Part shown: positions 6,307 through 13,403 of the stretch, piece by piece
Numbering within the stretch: position 1 is the first letter of the stretch
How the letters are laid out: every line of letters starts with the position of its first letter
Assembly: GCA_030637745.1 (NCBI GenBank)
Contig: DAOWFX010000018.1
Span: 1-25,467, forward strand
DNA from: JAGLOK01 sp023139005
GTDB lineage: Bacteria; Bacillota; Clostridia; Christensenellales; UMGS416
Reading direction: 5' to 3'
Length of the DNA: 25,467 bases
The notes under the pieces: model-generated
What the model saw: the letters and a program-made list of their open reading frames with translations, nothing else
Database searches by the model: none
What the model was told of the DNA's origin: nothing
Program-made: the position numbers and the translations under genes

Positions 6307-8415
6307 ATGTATAAAAAACCAAAGCTATATATCATTACTTTCATATTAATTTTCATATTTGCATTTGTGTTGACTTCATGTAAGAGCAATCAAGAAGTGC
6401 CTATCGAGAATTATTATAACTACTTAAGAAAATTAGAGTATCCTCGTATTTATACTATGTTGAGCGAAGAAAGTAAAGAGGAAGTTTCATTAGATGATTT
6501 TTGTAACCGATATGATAACATTTATAGCGCTATTGCTGTAAGTTCAATGACATATGACTTAGTTTCTACAGATTATGTAGATAATTTATGTCATGTCTTT
6601 TTCATCTTAAATATTACTTCAGATAAACTCGGTGAGTTTGTATTGAACATGTCTACTACTTTTATTAAAGAAAACAATAGTTGGAAAATTGATTGGGAAC
6701 CCTCACTACTCCTTCCTGGGATGAGTGATGGAGATATTGTGCGTATTGCGTCAACACCTGCTGAACGTGGAGAAATATTTGATAAGAATGGAAACTTGCT
6801 TGCACAAAATGCTATTACGACCACAGTATATGCAGCACATGATAAGATAAAGAATGACGAATCACTGATAAGAGTGTTGTCACCTATATTGAATATTGAT
6901 GAAAGTGAAATTCGCACAAAGCTTGAGCCTTTTTATGAGAAACTTGAAAAATCACTTGAGGATACCAATGATGATACTACGCAAGAATATTCAACTTCCT
7001 CAAATTATGTAATACTCAAAGCATTTCCGAAAGACAAAGGTCCAACAAAGGAAGAAATTAATACTATGCTTTCAATTGCAGGTATTGGCATTGACGATGA
7101 TTATATGACAAAGATTCGCTATTATCCTAATGGTTCTATTATGGCACATACATTAGGATACGTAGGTTTTATGGATACAAAAGAGGCAGCGCAATCAGAA
7201 AACTTAGCTCTACCGAAAGATACAATGATCGGGAAGTCAGGACTTGAGAAGAAATATGAAATGGAATTGAGAGCACAGCCAAGTTATAAGCTTACTATCA
7301 ATGATAAGTATGGTCATGAAAAGCAAATCATTGTATATAAAAAAGGACAAAATGGTAAAGATCTACGATTAAATATAGACTTGGATACACAAATTAAAGC
7401 AGAACTACTGCTAATGGAAAACCTAACTTCTCAAATGCATGGTTCTGTCATAGTACTTGATCCATATACAGGTTCAATAGATGCTATTGCCAGTTTTCCA
7501 ACATTTGATCCCAATTTATTTGCCTTTTCAATGTCTCAACAAGAGTGGGATTACATCAATGATCCTATAAAGGCACCCTTATATAATCGCGCTTTGTCGG
7601 GACTATATCCACCTGGATCAACATTTAAGCCTTTTACAGCAGCAATTGCAATTGAAACTAATTCAGTTAGTAATAATTTTGTATTCAAAGAAAAGATTGA
7701 AGACGATATCTGGATTCCGTCGGATAAAGAGTGGGTATATCAAGGAATAAAACGTTACGCTAGAACACCAGGTGAGCTCAACTTATCAAATGCCATTACT
7801 TTTTCTGATAATATCTTCTTTGCATATGAAGCACTTCAAATCGGACGAACTACCTTTTATGATTTTTGCAAGCGTTTTGGTATGAATGAAGCAATACCAT
7901 TTGATTTGACAATTCCATCAGCTACAATATCGAACACAGAAAATATAAGTGACATAAAGCTTTTAGCAGACTCTGGTTATGGACAAGGAGAACTTCTTAT
8001 AACGCCATTACAAATGGCATCACTATTTGGCGCATTTGCAAATAGTGGTGATGTAATGCAACCGCGTCTAATTAATTCAATTAAGGTAGTATCGGACAAT
8101 CAATATAATCTAGTTGAAGCTTTTGAACCAATAATTTGGAAAGATAATATCATAGATTCCTATTCAATAAGTACACTAACACCAATGCTTCGTCGAGTTA
8201 TTACGCATGGTACAGGAAAGTCAGTTTATTTATCCGGAGTAAATATACATGGTAAAACTGGAACTGCTGAAATAGGAAATGATGAGTCTAGGGAAATTGC
8301 GTGGTTTATAGGTTTTGTAAAAGGCATTGATCCAAAACTCGTATGTGTTACATTAGAAGTACCTGCACAGCAAGGTGATGTTCGATTTATCATAGCACAA
8401 GAGTTATTTAGATAA
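6307..8415 (+). CDS. Class B penicillin-binding protein (D,D-transpeptidase), MecA/PBP3-type lipoprotein
   Basis: Cross-links peptidoglycan outside the membrane. Numbers are from the upstream ATG at 6292; subtract 5 for my chosen start. A signal segment (7-29) ends in the lipobox VLTSC, with C30 as the likely lipidated cysteine. An NTF2-like MecA N-terminal domain follows (about 35-140), then a dimerisation region (about 145-345, with STPAERGEIFDKNGNLLAQN) and the transpeptidase domain. Its catalytic motifs are SxxK as PGSTFK (S443, K446), SDN (505-507) and KTG (655-657). The total of 702-707 residues fits the MecA/B. subtilis PBP3 group. That architecture is associated with low beta-lactam affinity in some members, but sequence alone does not show resistance here. 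The start at 6307 is inferred from the promoter. The stop abuts the stop of the facing lipoprotein gene with no base between them. Confidence 0.92.
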   Translation: MYKKPKLYIITFILIFIFAFVLTSCKSNQEVPIENYYNYLRKLEYPRIYTMLSEESKEEVSLDDFCNRYDNIYSAIAVSSMTYDLVSTDYVDNLCHVFFILNITSDKLGEFVLNMSTTFIKENNSWKIDWEPSLLLPGMSDGDIVRIASTPAERGEIFDKNGNLLAQNAITTTVYAAHDKIKNDESLIRVLSPILNIDESEIRTKLEPFYEKLEKSLEDTNDDTTQEYSTSSNYVILKAFPKDKGPTKEEINTMLSIAGIGIDDDYMTKIRYYPNGSIMAHTLGYVGFMDTKEAAQSENLALPKDTMIGKSGLEKKYEMELRAQPSYKLTINDKYGHEKQIIVYKKGQNGKDLRLNIDLDTQIKAELLLMENLTSQMHGSVIVLDPYTGSIDAIASFPTFDPNLFAFSMSQQEWDYINDPIKAPLYNRALSGLYPPGSTFKPFTAAIAIETNSVSNNFVFKEKIEDDIWIPSDKEWVYQGIKRYARTPGELNLSNAITFSDNIFFAYEALQIGRTTFYDFCKRFGMNEAIPFDLTIPSATISNTENISDIKLLADSGYGQGELLITPLQMASLFGAFANSGDVMQPRLINSIKVVSDNQYNLVEAFEPIIWKDNIIDSYSISTLTPMLRRVITHGTGKSVYLSGVNIHGKTGTAEIGNDESREIAWFIGFVKGIDPKLVCVTLEVPAQQGDVRFIIAQELFR

Positions 8416-8417
8416 CT
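8402..8417. terminator. Weak hairpin over the two convergent stop codons
   Basis: AGTTAT (8402-8407) and ATAACT (8412-8417) pair around TTAG and cover the stop codons of the PBP gene and of the facing lipoprotein gene. There is no T-run on either side and no G+C in the stem beyond one pair, so it may not terminate. It is listed because no better terminator separates the two convergent units. Confidence 0.25.
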
Positions 8418-8916
8418 ATTTCCATGTAATCATTAGTGTAAAAGAACCACCTTCATACCAATATATCTTTACGGTATTCTCACCTTTTTCGTAGGTAGCG
8501 TCAACAAGTTTATTGCTTATTTCTTCCCGTACTTTTTCATATTGGTAAAGAATTAGCTCATCATTGTATGTTTGAACAATATCCATCTCAACTTCACCAA
8601 AATCTAGAATAACTCCTTTTGGTGTTTTTAAGACGTTCTCAATATTACTTGAAACTTTTGGTACTTCGCTAGGGATATCCTCAGGCCAGTCTTGTTTATT
8701 ACTTGAAGTACTACTCTCCGTATTGCTTGGTGTTGCTTGAGGGTTATTCTCATTGGTCATAGATGGATATATAATGTCCACTTGAGCCCCATCCCCCAAT
8801 AGGTTTTCAAGCAATTTTTCTGTCACATCTTCTTTCATTTGTTGCCTATATTCCTCACATCCGGTAAGAGAAAATAGTAAAACAATACTAATACAAATAA
8901 CTAATGCTCTCTTCAA
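8416..8916 (-). CDS. Small secreted lipoprotein of unknown function
   Basis: A 166-residue precursor with a classic lipoprotein signal: KR at 2-3, a hydrophobic core, then LTGC with C20 as the lipid anchor. A short charged helix (about 22-42) and a linker rich in S, T, N and P (about 52-82) follow. The C-terminal domain (about 83-166) is of beta-rich appearance. The WPEDIPSEVPK stretch at the linker end resembles small clostridial lipoproteins carried as domains of unknown function; I do not recognise a function. The start is TTG at 8916 with AGGGA seven bases upstream; no ATG is available. It lies 14 bases after iscU and probably rides on the isc transcript as its last gene, but nothing in its sequence (no Cys cluster, no His motif) ties it to Fe-S chemistry. 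Confidence 0.8.
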   Translation of the reverse strand: MKRALVICISIVLLFSLTGCEEYRQQMKEDVTEKLLENLLGDGAQVDIIYPSMTNENNPQATPSNTESSTSSNKQDWPEDIPSEVPKVSSNIENVLKTPKGVILDFGEVEMDIVQTYNDELILYQYEKVREEISNKLVDATYEKGENTVKIYWYEGGSFTLMITWK

Positions 8917-8930
8917 ATTATATCCCTCTT

Positions 8931-9308
8931 CTATTTAATTTTGCTTTTATAGTTGTTGATTGCTTCTTGTAGTGCTTCTTCTGCAAGTATAGAGCAATGA
9001 ATCTTCTCATTTGGTAGACCACCAATTTCCTTTAGGAGGTCCTTGTTTGTAAACTTTAGCGCTTCTTCGACAGACTTTCCTATAATCATTTCTGTTGCAA
9101 TAGAACTTGATGCAACAGCTGCACCACATCCAAATGTTTTAAATTTTACATCAACTATGATATTATCTTCTACTTTTATATCAATTTTCATAATGTCACC
9201 ACATGCAGCACTACCTACTTGTCCAGTACCACTTGCATTTTCTATTTCTCCAACATTTCGAGGATTTGAAAAGTGTTCCATTACTTTCTTATTGTACATT
9301 TGTGTCAT
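8931..9308 (-). CDS. iscU: Fe-S cluster assembly scaffold protein IscU/NifU-like
   Basis: Scaffold on which [2Fe-2S] clusters are built from IscS-derived sulfur and iron before transfer to client proteins in the cytoplasm. The 125 residues are the IscU-type single domain (no NifU C-terminal parts). The N-terminus MYNKKVMEHFSNPRNVGEIE is typical. The three ligand cysteines are C36 in AACGD (with D38), C61 in FGCGAAVASSS and C105 in KIHCS. The LPPVK-type HscA-binding loop of proteobacterial IscU is not present (GLPNEKIHC instead), as usual where hscA/hscB are not co-encoded. The start at 9308 overlaps the iscS stop by 4 bases (ATGA) and has AAGGAGAA ahead of it. Confidence 0.94.
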   Translation of the reverse strand: MTQMYNKKVMEHFSNPRNVGEIENASGTGQVGSAACGDIMKIDIKVEDNIIVDVKFKTFGCGAAVASSSIATEMIIGKSVEEALKFTNKDLLKEIGGLPNEKIHCSILAEEALQEAINNYKSKIK

Positions 9309-10486
9309 GATTGTTCTCCTTTTACATACAATGGTGACATGTTCCTAAGTCTTTTTACGATAGGAATTAGGGCATCAATTGTATCTTCTATATCTTTTCT
9401 CGTGTTAGTCTCTCCAAGTGTGAGTCGTAGCGAACCATGTGCTGTCGCATGATCTAAGCCAATTGCAAGCAGCACATGAGAAGGATCTAATGATCCCGAT
9501 GTGCATGCAGAGCCACTGGATGCAGATATCCCCATGATGTCAAGTGAGAGTAACAATGACTCTCCTTCAATATACTTAAACGACATGTTTACATTGTTTG
9601 GTAAGCGTTTCGTTGGGTGTCCATTAAGCCGAACTTCTTCTATGTTATCTGATATCCCTTGAATCAATGCTTCTCTTAATTCAAGTTGTCTTTTACTTTC
9701 ATCTTTTATGTTTTTATATGATATTTCCAATGCCTTTGCAAGCCCTATAATTCCAACATGGTTGTATGTACCCGGTCTCTTTGATTTCTCTTGACCGCCA
9801 CCGTACATAAGGTTTCCTATCCTTGTTCCTTTTTTCACATATAATGCGCCAACACCCTTTGGTCCACCAAACTTATGTGCCGACATTGAAAGTAGATTGA
9901 TATTCATCTTTTCTACATCAATTTCCAGATGTCCTACAGCTTGTATAGCATCAGTATGGAATAAAACATTTTTCTCTTTGCACAAAGCACCGATTTCCTC
10001 GATAGGTTGTATAGTTCCGATTTCATTGTTTGCAAACATTATAGATACCATTACTGTATCCTCGCGAATTGCTTCATTCAACTCATTTATATTGATTAAT
10101 CCATCTCCATCAACAGGTAGAAATGTTACTTCATATCCTTCTTTTTTCAGTTTCTTGCATGTATCCCAAACAGCATGGTGCTCAATAGTTGATGTGATTA
10201 TGTGTTTACCCTTTTTTTCATTTGCTTGCATCACACCGCGAATCGCCCAATTGTCTGACTCTGTGCCTCCAGATGTGAAGAATATTTCAGAATCCAAGCT
10301 ATGAATAACATCTGCAATCGTATTCTTTGCTTTTTCTATTGCGATTCTTGCAGTTCTACCATAACTGTATACACTTGATGCATTTCCGAATTCTGAATTG
10401 AAGTATGGAATCATAGTATCGAGAACCTCTTGATTCACTGGTGTAGTTGCTGCATGGTCTAAATATATTCTATGTTTTTCTGTCAT
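9305..10486 (-). CDS. iscS: Cysteine desulfurase IscS/NifS
   Basis: Pyridoxal-phosphate enzyme that takes sulfur from cysteine as a persulfide and hands it to IscU and other acceptors. At 393 residues it is close to E. coli IscS (404). Seen: IYLDHAATTPV at the N-terminus, TSGGTESDNWAI (71-82), H104 in EHHAV, cofactor lysine K205 in SAHKFGGPKGVGA, and catalytic C328 in ASSGSACTSGSLDPSHVL, the class I mobile-loop cysteine. The sequence RPGTYNHVGIIGL replaces the common RxGTENVxG segment. The start ATG lies 2 bases after the iscR stop. Together with iscR and iscU it forms a minimal clostridial isc operon without iscA, hscBA or fdx. Confidence 0.95.
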   Translation of the reverse strand: MTEKHRIYLDHAATTPVNQEVLDTMIPYFNSEFGNASSVYSYGRTARIAIEKAKNTIADVIHSLDSEIFFTSGGTESDNWAIRGVMQANEKKGKHIITSTIEHHAVWDTCKKLKKEGYEVTFLPVDGDGLININELNEAIREDTVMVSIMFANNEIGTIQPIEEIGALCKEKNVLFHTDAIQAVGHLEIDVEKMNINLLSMSAHKFGGPKGVGALYVKKGTRIGNLMYGGGQEKSKRPGTYNHVGIIGLAKALEISYKNIKDESKRQLELREALIQGISDNIEEVRLNGHPTKRLPNNVNMSFKYIEGESLLLSLDIMGISASSGSACTSGSLDPSHVLLAIGLDHATAHGSLRLTLGETNTRKDIEDTIDALIPIVKRLRNMSPLYVKGEQS

Positions 10487-10488
10487 TT

Positions 10489-10905
10489 TTATTTTTCCTT
10501 AAATTCTTTTATGAGATCTGCAAAAGTTATATTTTCTACTGCTTGCATAACACTGCTATTTACTTTAGTCCAGATATGTTGTCCTGCACAGTCATCTTCA
10601 TGGTCACAGCCCTCTTCTTCATAGCGTTTGCAATGAATCGGTGCAAATGCACCCTCTAGACAAGCAATTACATCCCAAGCTGTGATGTCTTTTGGTTTTT
10701 TTGCTATGGTATATCCCCCTTTTGCACCACGTAAACTGTTTACAATCCCTGCTTTCCTAAGTTTAACTATGAGCTGTTCCAGATATTGCATAGGGATCTT
10801 CTGGCGCTCTGAGATAGTTTTAATAGCTATGGGTTCACCCTGATAGTTTTTTGCCAACTCAAATACTGCATTAATACCATATCTTGCTCTTGTAGATACT
10901 CTCAT
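10489..10905 (-). CDS. iscR: Rrf2-family transcriptional regulator, IscR-like
   Basis: Probable Fe-S sensing regulator of the isc operon. In 138 residues it has the winged helix-turn-helix of the Rrf2 family (about 1-80: STRARYGINAVFELA at the start, ISERQKIPMQYLEQLIVKL, then the wing LRGAKGGYTIAKKP). Three cluster-ligand cysteines follow at C92, C100 and C106 in a loop (HCKRYEEEGCDHEDDC). The C-terminal helix resembles IscR rather than the cysteine-poor CymR branch. The start ATG is preceded by AAGGA. It is the first gene of the isc operon, with a promoter overlapped by an IscR-like palindrome directly upstream, which supports autoregulation. The exact family branch is inferred from the cysteines and the neighbours. 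Confidence 0.92.
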   Translation of the reverse strand: MRVSTRARYGINAVFELAKNYQGEPIAIKTISERQKIPMQYLEQLIVKLRKAGIVNSLRGAKGGYTIAKKPKDITAWDVIACLEGAFAPIHCKRYEEEGCDHEDDCAGQHIWTKVNSSVMQAVENITFADLIKEFKEK

Positions 10906-10939
10906 ATTTATTCCTTACATTGTTTTATTTCCCATGAAA

Positions 10940-10968
10940 AATTTATCATACCCAAGTGTTTATGTCAA
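10940..10968 (-). promoter_or_regulatory. Promoter of the iscR-iscS-iscU operon
   Basis: On the minus strand a perfect TTGACA (10968-10963) is followed after exactly 17 bases by TAAATT (10945-10940). The expected start is near 10933, giving a leader of about 27 bases to iscR. It restarts transcription inside the long co-directional run after glyA. Confidence 0.85.
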
Positions 10969-10972
10969 GATT
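10948..10972 (-). promoter_or_regulatory. IscR type-1-like operator
   Basis: A 25-base imperfect palindrome (minus strand from AATCTTGAC to TTGGGTAT) spans the -35 and the spacer of the iscR promoter. Compared by hand with the E. coli IscR type 1 consensus as I remember it (ATASYYGACTRWWWYAGTCRRSTAT), about 19 of 25 positions agree, including the GAC half and the RRSTAT end. The position fits repression of its own operon by cluster-loaded IscR. Confidence 0.65.
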
Positions 10973-11000
10973 TGTGTTCTATAGTTCATTGAATATTGAT

Positions 11001-12251
11001 TTATAGTACGTCATTGTTATATAAAGGATAATTTTCACAAAGTTTAAGCACTTGTGCCTTCACTTCCTCAATTGCAGCGTCTCCTTGTTTTATGATTTGA
11101 ACTATCAATTTACCGATTAGTTTCATATCATCTTCATTCATTCCACGTGTTGTTATCGCTGGAGTTCCTAAGCGAATTCCACTTGTTGTAAAAGCATTCT
11201 CAGGATCATTCGGTACACCATTTTTGTTCGTTGTGATATTCGCAAGACCTAACTGTGCTTCTACTTCTTTACCCGTTTTATTAAACGAACGTAAATCTAC
11301 TAATATTAGATGATTATCTGTGCCATCTGCTACTAGTTTGCATCCTTCTTCTTTTAAAGTATCTGCTAGCACTTTAGCATTATTGACAACATTCTGTTGA
11401 TACGTTTTAAATTCATCTGTTAATGCTTCTTTGAAGCAAACTGCCTTTGCAGCAATTATATGCATCAAAGGTCCACCTTGCATTCCTGGAAATACAGCTC
11501 GATTGATACGTTTTGCATATTTCTTTTGACACATGATCATACCACCACGTGGGCCTCTTAACGTCTTATGTGTAGTGGTTGTGGTAAAGTGTGCATAAGG
11601 TATTGGTGATGGATGTAATCCTGTTGCAACTAGGCCTGCAATGTGTGCAATATCCGCCATAAGGTATGCACCTACCTCATCTGCGATTTCTCTGAATTTC
11701 TTGAAATCAATGATTCTGGAATAAGCACTTGCTCCTGCGACAATAATTTGTGGCTTGCTTTCTAGTGCGAGTCTTCTGACTTCATCATAGTCGATTGTTT
11801 GTGTATCCTCTTTAACACCATAAGGAACAATGTTGAAAAACATACCAGAAAAGTTTGCTGGACTACCGTGCGTCAAGTGTCCACCATGATTGAGATTCAT
11901 GCCGAGTATCGTATCTCCTGGTTTGAGTACTGCAAGATACACAGCAGTATTGGCTTGAGCTCCTGAATGAGGTTGCACATTCACATATTCACAGTTGAAA
12001 AGTTCCTTTGCACGATCTCGTGCAATGTCTTCTACCATATCTACATATTCGCAACCGCCATAGTGTCTATATCTTGGTATGCCTTCTGCATACTTGTTGG
12101 TCAAATGTGACCCCGCTGCTGCGAGCACTGCTGGAGATACAAAGTTTTCAGATGCAATTAGTTCCAAATGTTCTTGTTGTCTTTTAAGCTCTAATTCTAG
12201 TTTCTCAGCTATCTCTGGATCTGTCTTCTTGATTATTGAAATGTCTATCAT
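11001..12251 (-). CDS. glyA: Serine hydroxymethyltransferase
   Basis: Pyridoxal-phosphate enzyme interconverting serine plus tetrahydrofolate with glycine plus 5,10-methylene-tetrahydrofolate, the main source of one-carbon units. The 416 residues match the bacterial enzyme. Seen: LELIASENFVSP (29-40), KYAEGIPRYRHYGGCEYVD (53-71), MADIAHIAGLVATG (198-211) and cofactor lysine K229 in TTTTHKTLRGPRGG. The start ATG has GAGGAGA six bases upstream. It follows the rseC-like gene after 49 bases that contain a perfect palindrome but no clear promoter, and is followed after 95 bases by iscR. No terminator is visible between glyA and iscR, so read-through into the isc operon is possible. Confidence 0.97.
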   Translation of the reverse strand: MIDISIIKKTDPEIAEKLELELKRQQEHLELIASENFVSPAVLAAAGSHLTNKYAEGIPRYRHYGGCEYVDMVEDIARDRAKELFNCEYVNVQPHSGAQANTAVYLAVLKPGDTILGMNLNHGGHLTHGSPANFSGMFFNIVPYGVKEDTQTIDYDEVRRLALESKPQIIVAGASAYSRIIDFKKFREIADEVGAYLMADIAHIAGLVATGLHPSPIPYAHFTTTTTHKTLRGPRGGMIMCQKKYAKRINRAVFPGMQGGPLMHIIAAKAVCFKEALTDEFKTYQQNVVNNAKVLADTLKEEGCKLVADGTDNHLILVDLRSFNKTGKEVEAQLGLANITTNKNGVPNDPENAFTTSGIRLGTPAITTRGMNEDDMKLIGKLIVQIIKQGDAAIEEVKAQVLKLCENYPLYNNDVL

Positions 12252-12277
12252 TCTTGTCTCCTCTATATATAAAATTT

Positions 12278-12291
12278 AAATTGTACAATTT
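12278..12291. repeat. Perfect 14-base palindrome in the glyA leader
   Basis: AAATTGTACAATTT is its own reverse complement and lies 27-40 bases upstream of the glyA start, just after the rseC-like stop. It has the size and symmetry of an operator for a dimeric regulator. It is too AT-rich and lacks a T-run to be a good terminator. The regulator is unknown. Confidence 0.5.
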
Positions 12292-12301
12292 TGGGTGATA
12301 T

Positions 12302-12712
12302 CTATACTTTATAATAAGATATCTTTTCTTTCTTCATATCTTTAAATTTCTTTTTGAATATCTTTAATCCATAGTACGAACCAAACGATAATACAACTGC
12401 ACTAATACCAATTATTGACTGTGCATATTCTCCAATGAAAAGAAGGTCCCCCAGCAAAATGACTGCAATGAGTATCACTAATGGTAGCACATAAAGCAAA
12501 ACTGATGATAATAGATAAAAATTTCTGTCAATATCAATATATACTTCATCACCAACATTTACTTTTTTCTTATATGGCAATCGTATAATCATCTTTCCTG
12601 TATCCTCTGCTATCATACATGCACCACATTTTCCACATGCAGATGATCTTAAGAATTCTATTTCCACTTCGTTATCTTCTATTTTTGATATGATTCCTAT
12701 TTCATTATCCAT
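12302..12712 (-). CDS. RseC/MucC-type (SoxR-reducing system) membrane protein
   Basis: A 136-residue membrane protein of the RseC family, whose best-known members act with the Rsx/Rnf electron-transfer complex or on the sigma-E anti-sigma system. In clostridia the role is not settled. Seen: an N-terminal beta-rich cytoplasmic part (1-62) with a cysteine cluster SACGKCGAC (C26, C29, C32), two transmembrane helices (about 66-92 and 94-116) and a very basic tail. The cysteines could bind an Fe-S cluster or a metal (inference). I chose ATG at 12712, which has GGAGAA at the right spacing. The TTG at 12724 forms part of that ribosome binding site and is unlikely to be the start. The first 8 bases overlap the end of tcdA. 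Confidence 0.82.
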   Translation of the reverse strand: MDNEIGIISKIEDNEVEIEFLRSSACGKCGACMIAEDTGKMIIRLPYKKKVNVGDEVYIDIDRNFYLLSSVLLYVLPLVILIAVILLGDLLFIGEYAQSIIGISAVVLSFGSYYGLKIFKKKFKDMKKEKISYYKV

Positions 12713-13403
12713 CTTTTTCTCCAATCAAATCGCTAATAACTGCCTGTGCTAGAAGTAATCCTGTACTGGCTACTGCAAACATCGCAGATCCTACAACTCC
12801 ATCAATCGCTTTTATCGGAAGTTCCTTTGAGAAAACGACTTTCAATTTATCTATTCCACGTTTTCTAAGTTCTGTGCGCACTTTTTTGGCTAAAGGATCA
12901 TTATATGTTTTAGATATATCAGAAATCTCAAACATTTCACCTTTCACTCTTCCGCCTGCACCCATTGATGAAATAATCATAATGTCTTTGTTTATACAAG
13001 TTTCAATCAAATCAATCTTGTCTCTGAATGCATCAATTGCATCAATTACATAATCATATTCTTCTAAATTTACAAAAGCACTGTCTTTAGACCACATTTT
13101 ATTATGATGTACAATTCTCGCTACAGTATTTATGTCTTTAAGTCTTTTTGCCATTACAGATGCTTTATCATCACCTATTGTGGAATGCAATGAAGGAAGT
13201 TGTCGATTGATGTTTGTGATATCTACAATATCTCCATCAACGATTGTAATTTCCCCTACTCCACAACGCGCAAGTGCTTCAGCACAAACTGATCCAACAC
13301 CTCCGACACCAAATACAATTATTTTTGAGTATCTTAACTGATCTAGCCCTGCATGTCCTATTAGCAGTTCATATCTGCTTTGTGGATGATTAGTGTTTTT
13401 CAT
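12705..13403 (-). CDS. tcdA: tRNA threonylcarbamoyladenosine dehydratase (ThiF/E1-like)
   Basis: Predicted TcdA: ATP-dependent cyclisation of t6A to ct6A at position 37 of tRNAs that read ANN codons. The 232 residues contain one E1-like Rossmann domain: RYELLIGHAGLDQL (10-23, the hallmark N-terminus), nucleotide loop GVGGVGS (32-38), DGD (56-58), NINRQ (64-68), K80 and DAIDAF (121-126). It lacks any rhodanese or MoaD-binding extension, so MoeB/ThiF proper is less likely; the N-terminus favours TcdA. It is a little shorter than E. coli TcdA (about 268). It starts at an ATG 14 bases inside the end of aspS without a clear ribosome binding site, suggesting translational coupling. The location beside aspS and hisS fits a tRNA-related role. 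Confidence 0.87.
   Translation of the reverse strand: MKNTNHPQSRYELLIGHAGLDQLRYSKIIVFGVGGVGSVCAEALARCGVGEITIVDGDIVDITNINRQLPSLHSTIGDDKASVMAKRLKDINTVARIVHHNKMWSKDSAFVNLEEYDYVIDAIDAFRDKIDLIETCINKDIMIISSMGAGGRVKGEMFEISDISKTYNDPLAKKVRTELRKRGIDKLKVVFSKELPIKAIDGVVGSAMFAVASTGLLLAQAVISDLIGEKDG

Noticed and set aside
9897..10304. 135-codon plus-strand reading frame within iscS
   Set aside because: Shadow of iscS on the other strand; composition is a mirror of the enzyme and no start signal is present.
12713..12724. TTG at 12724 as the start of the RseC-like protein
   Set aside because: This TTG forms the front of the GGAGAA ribosome binding site used by the ATG at 12712.
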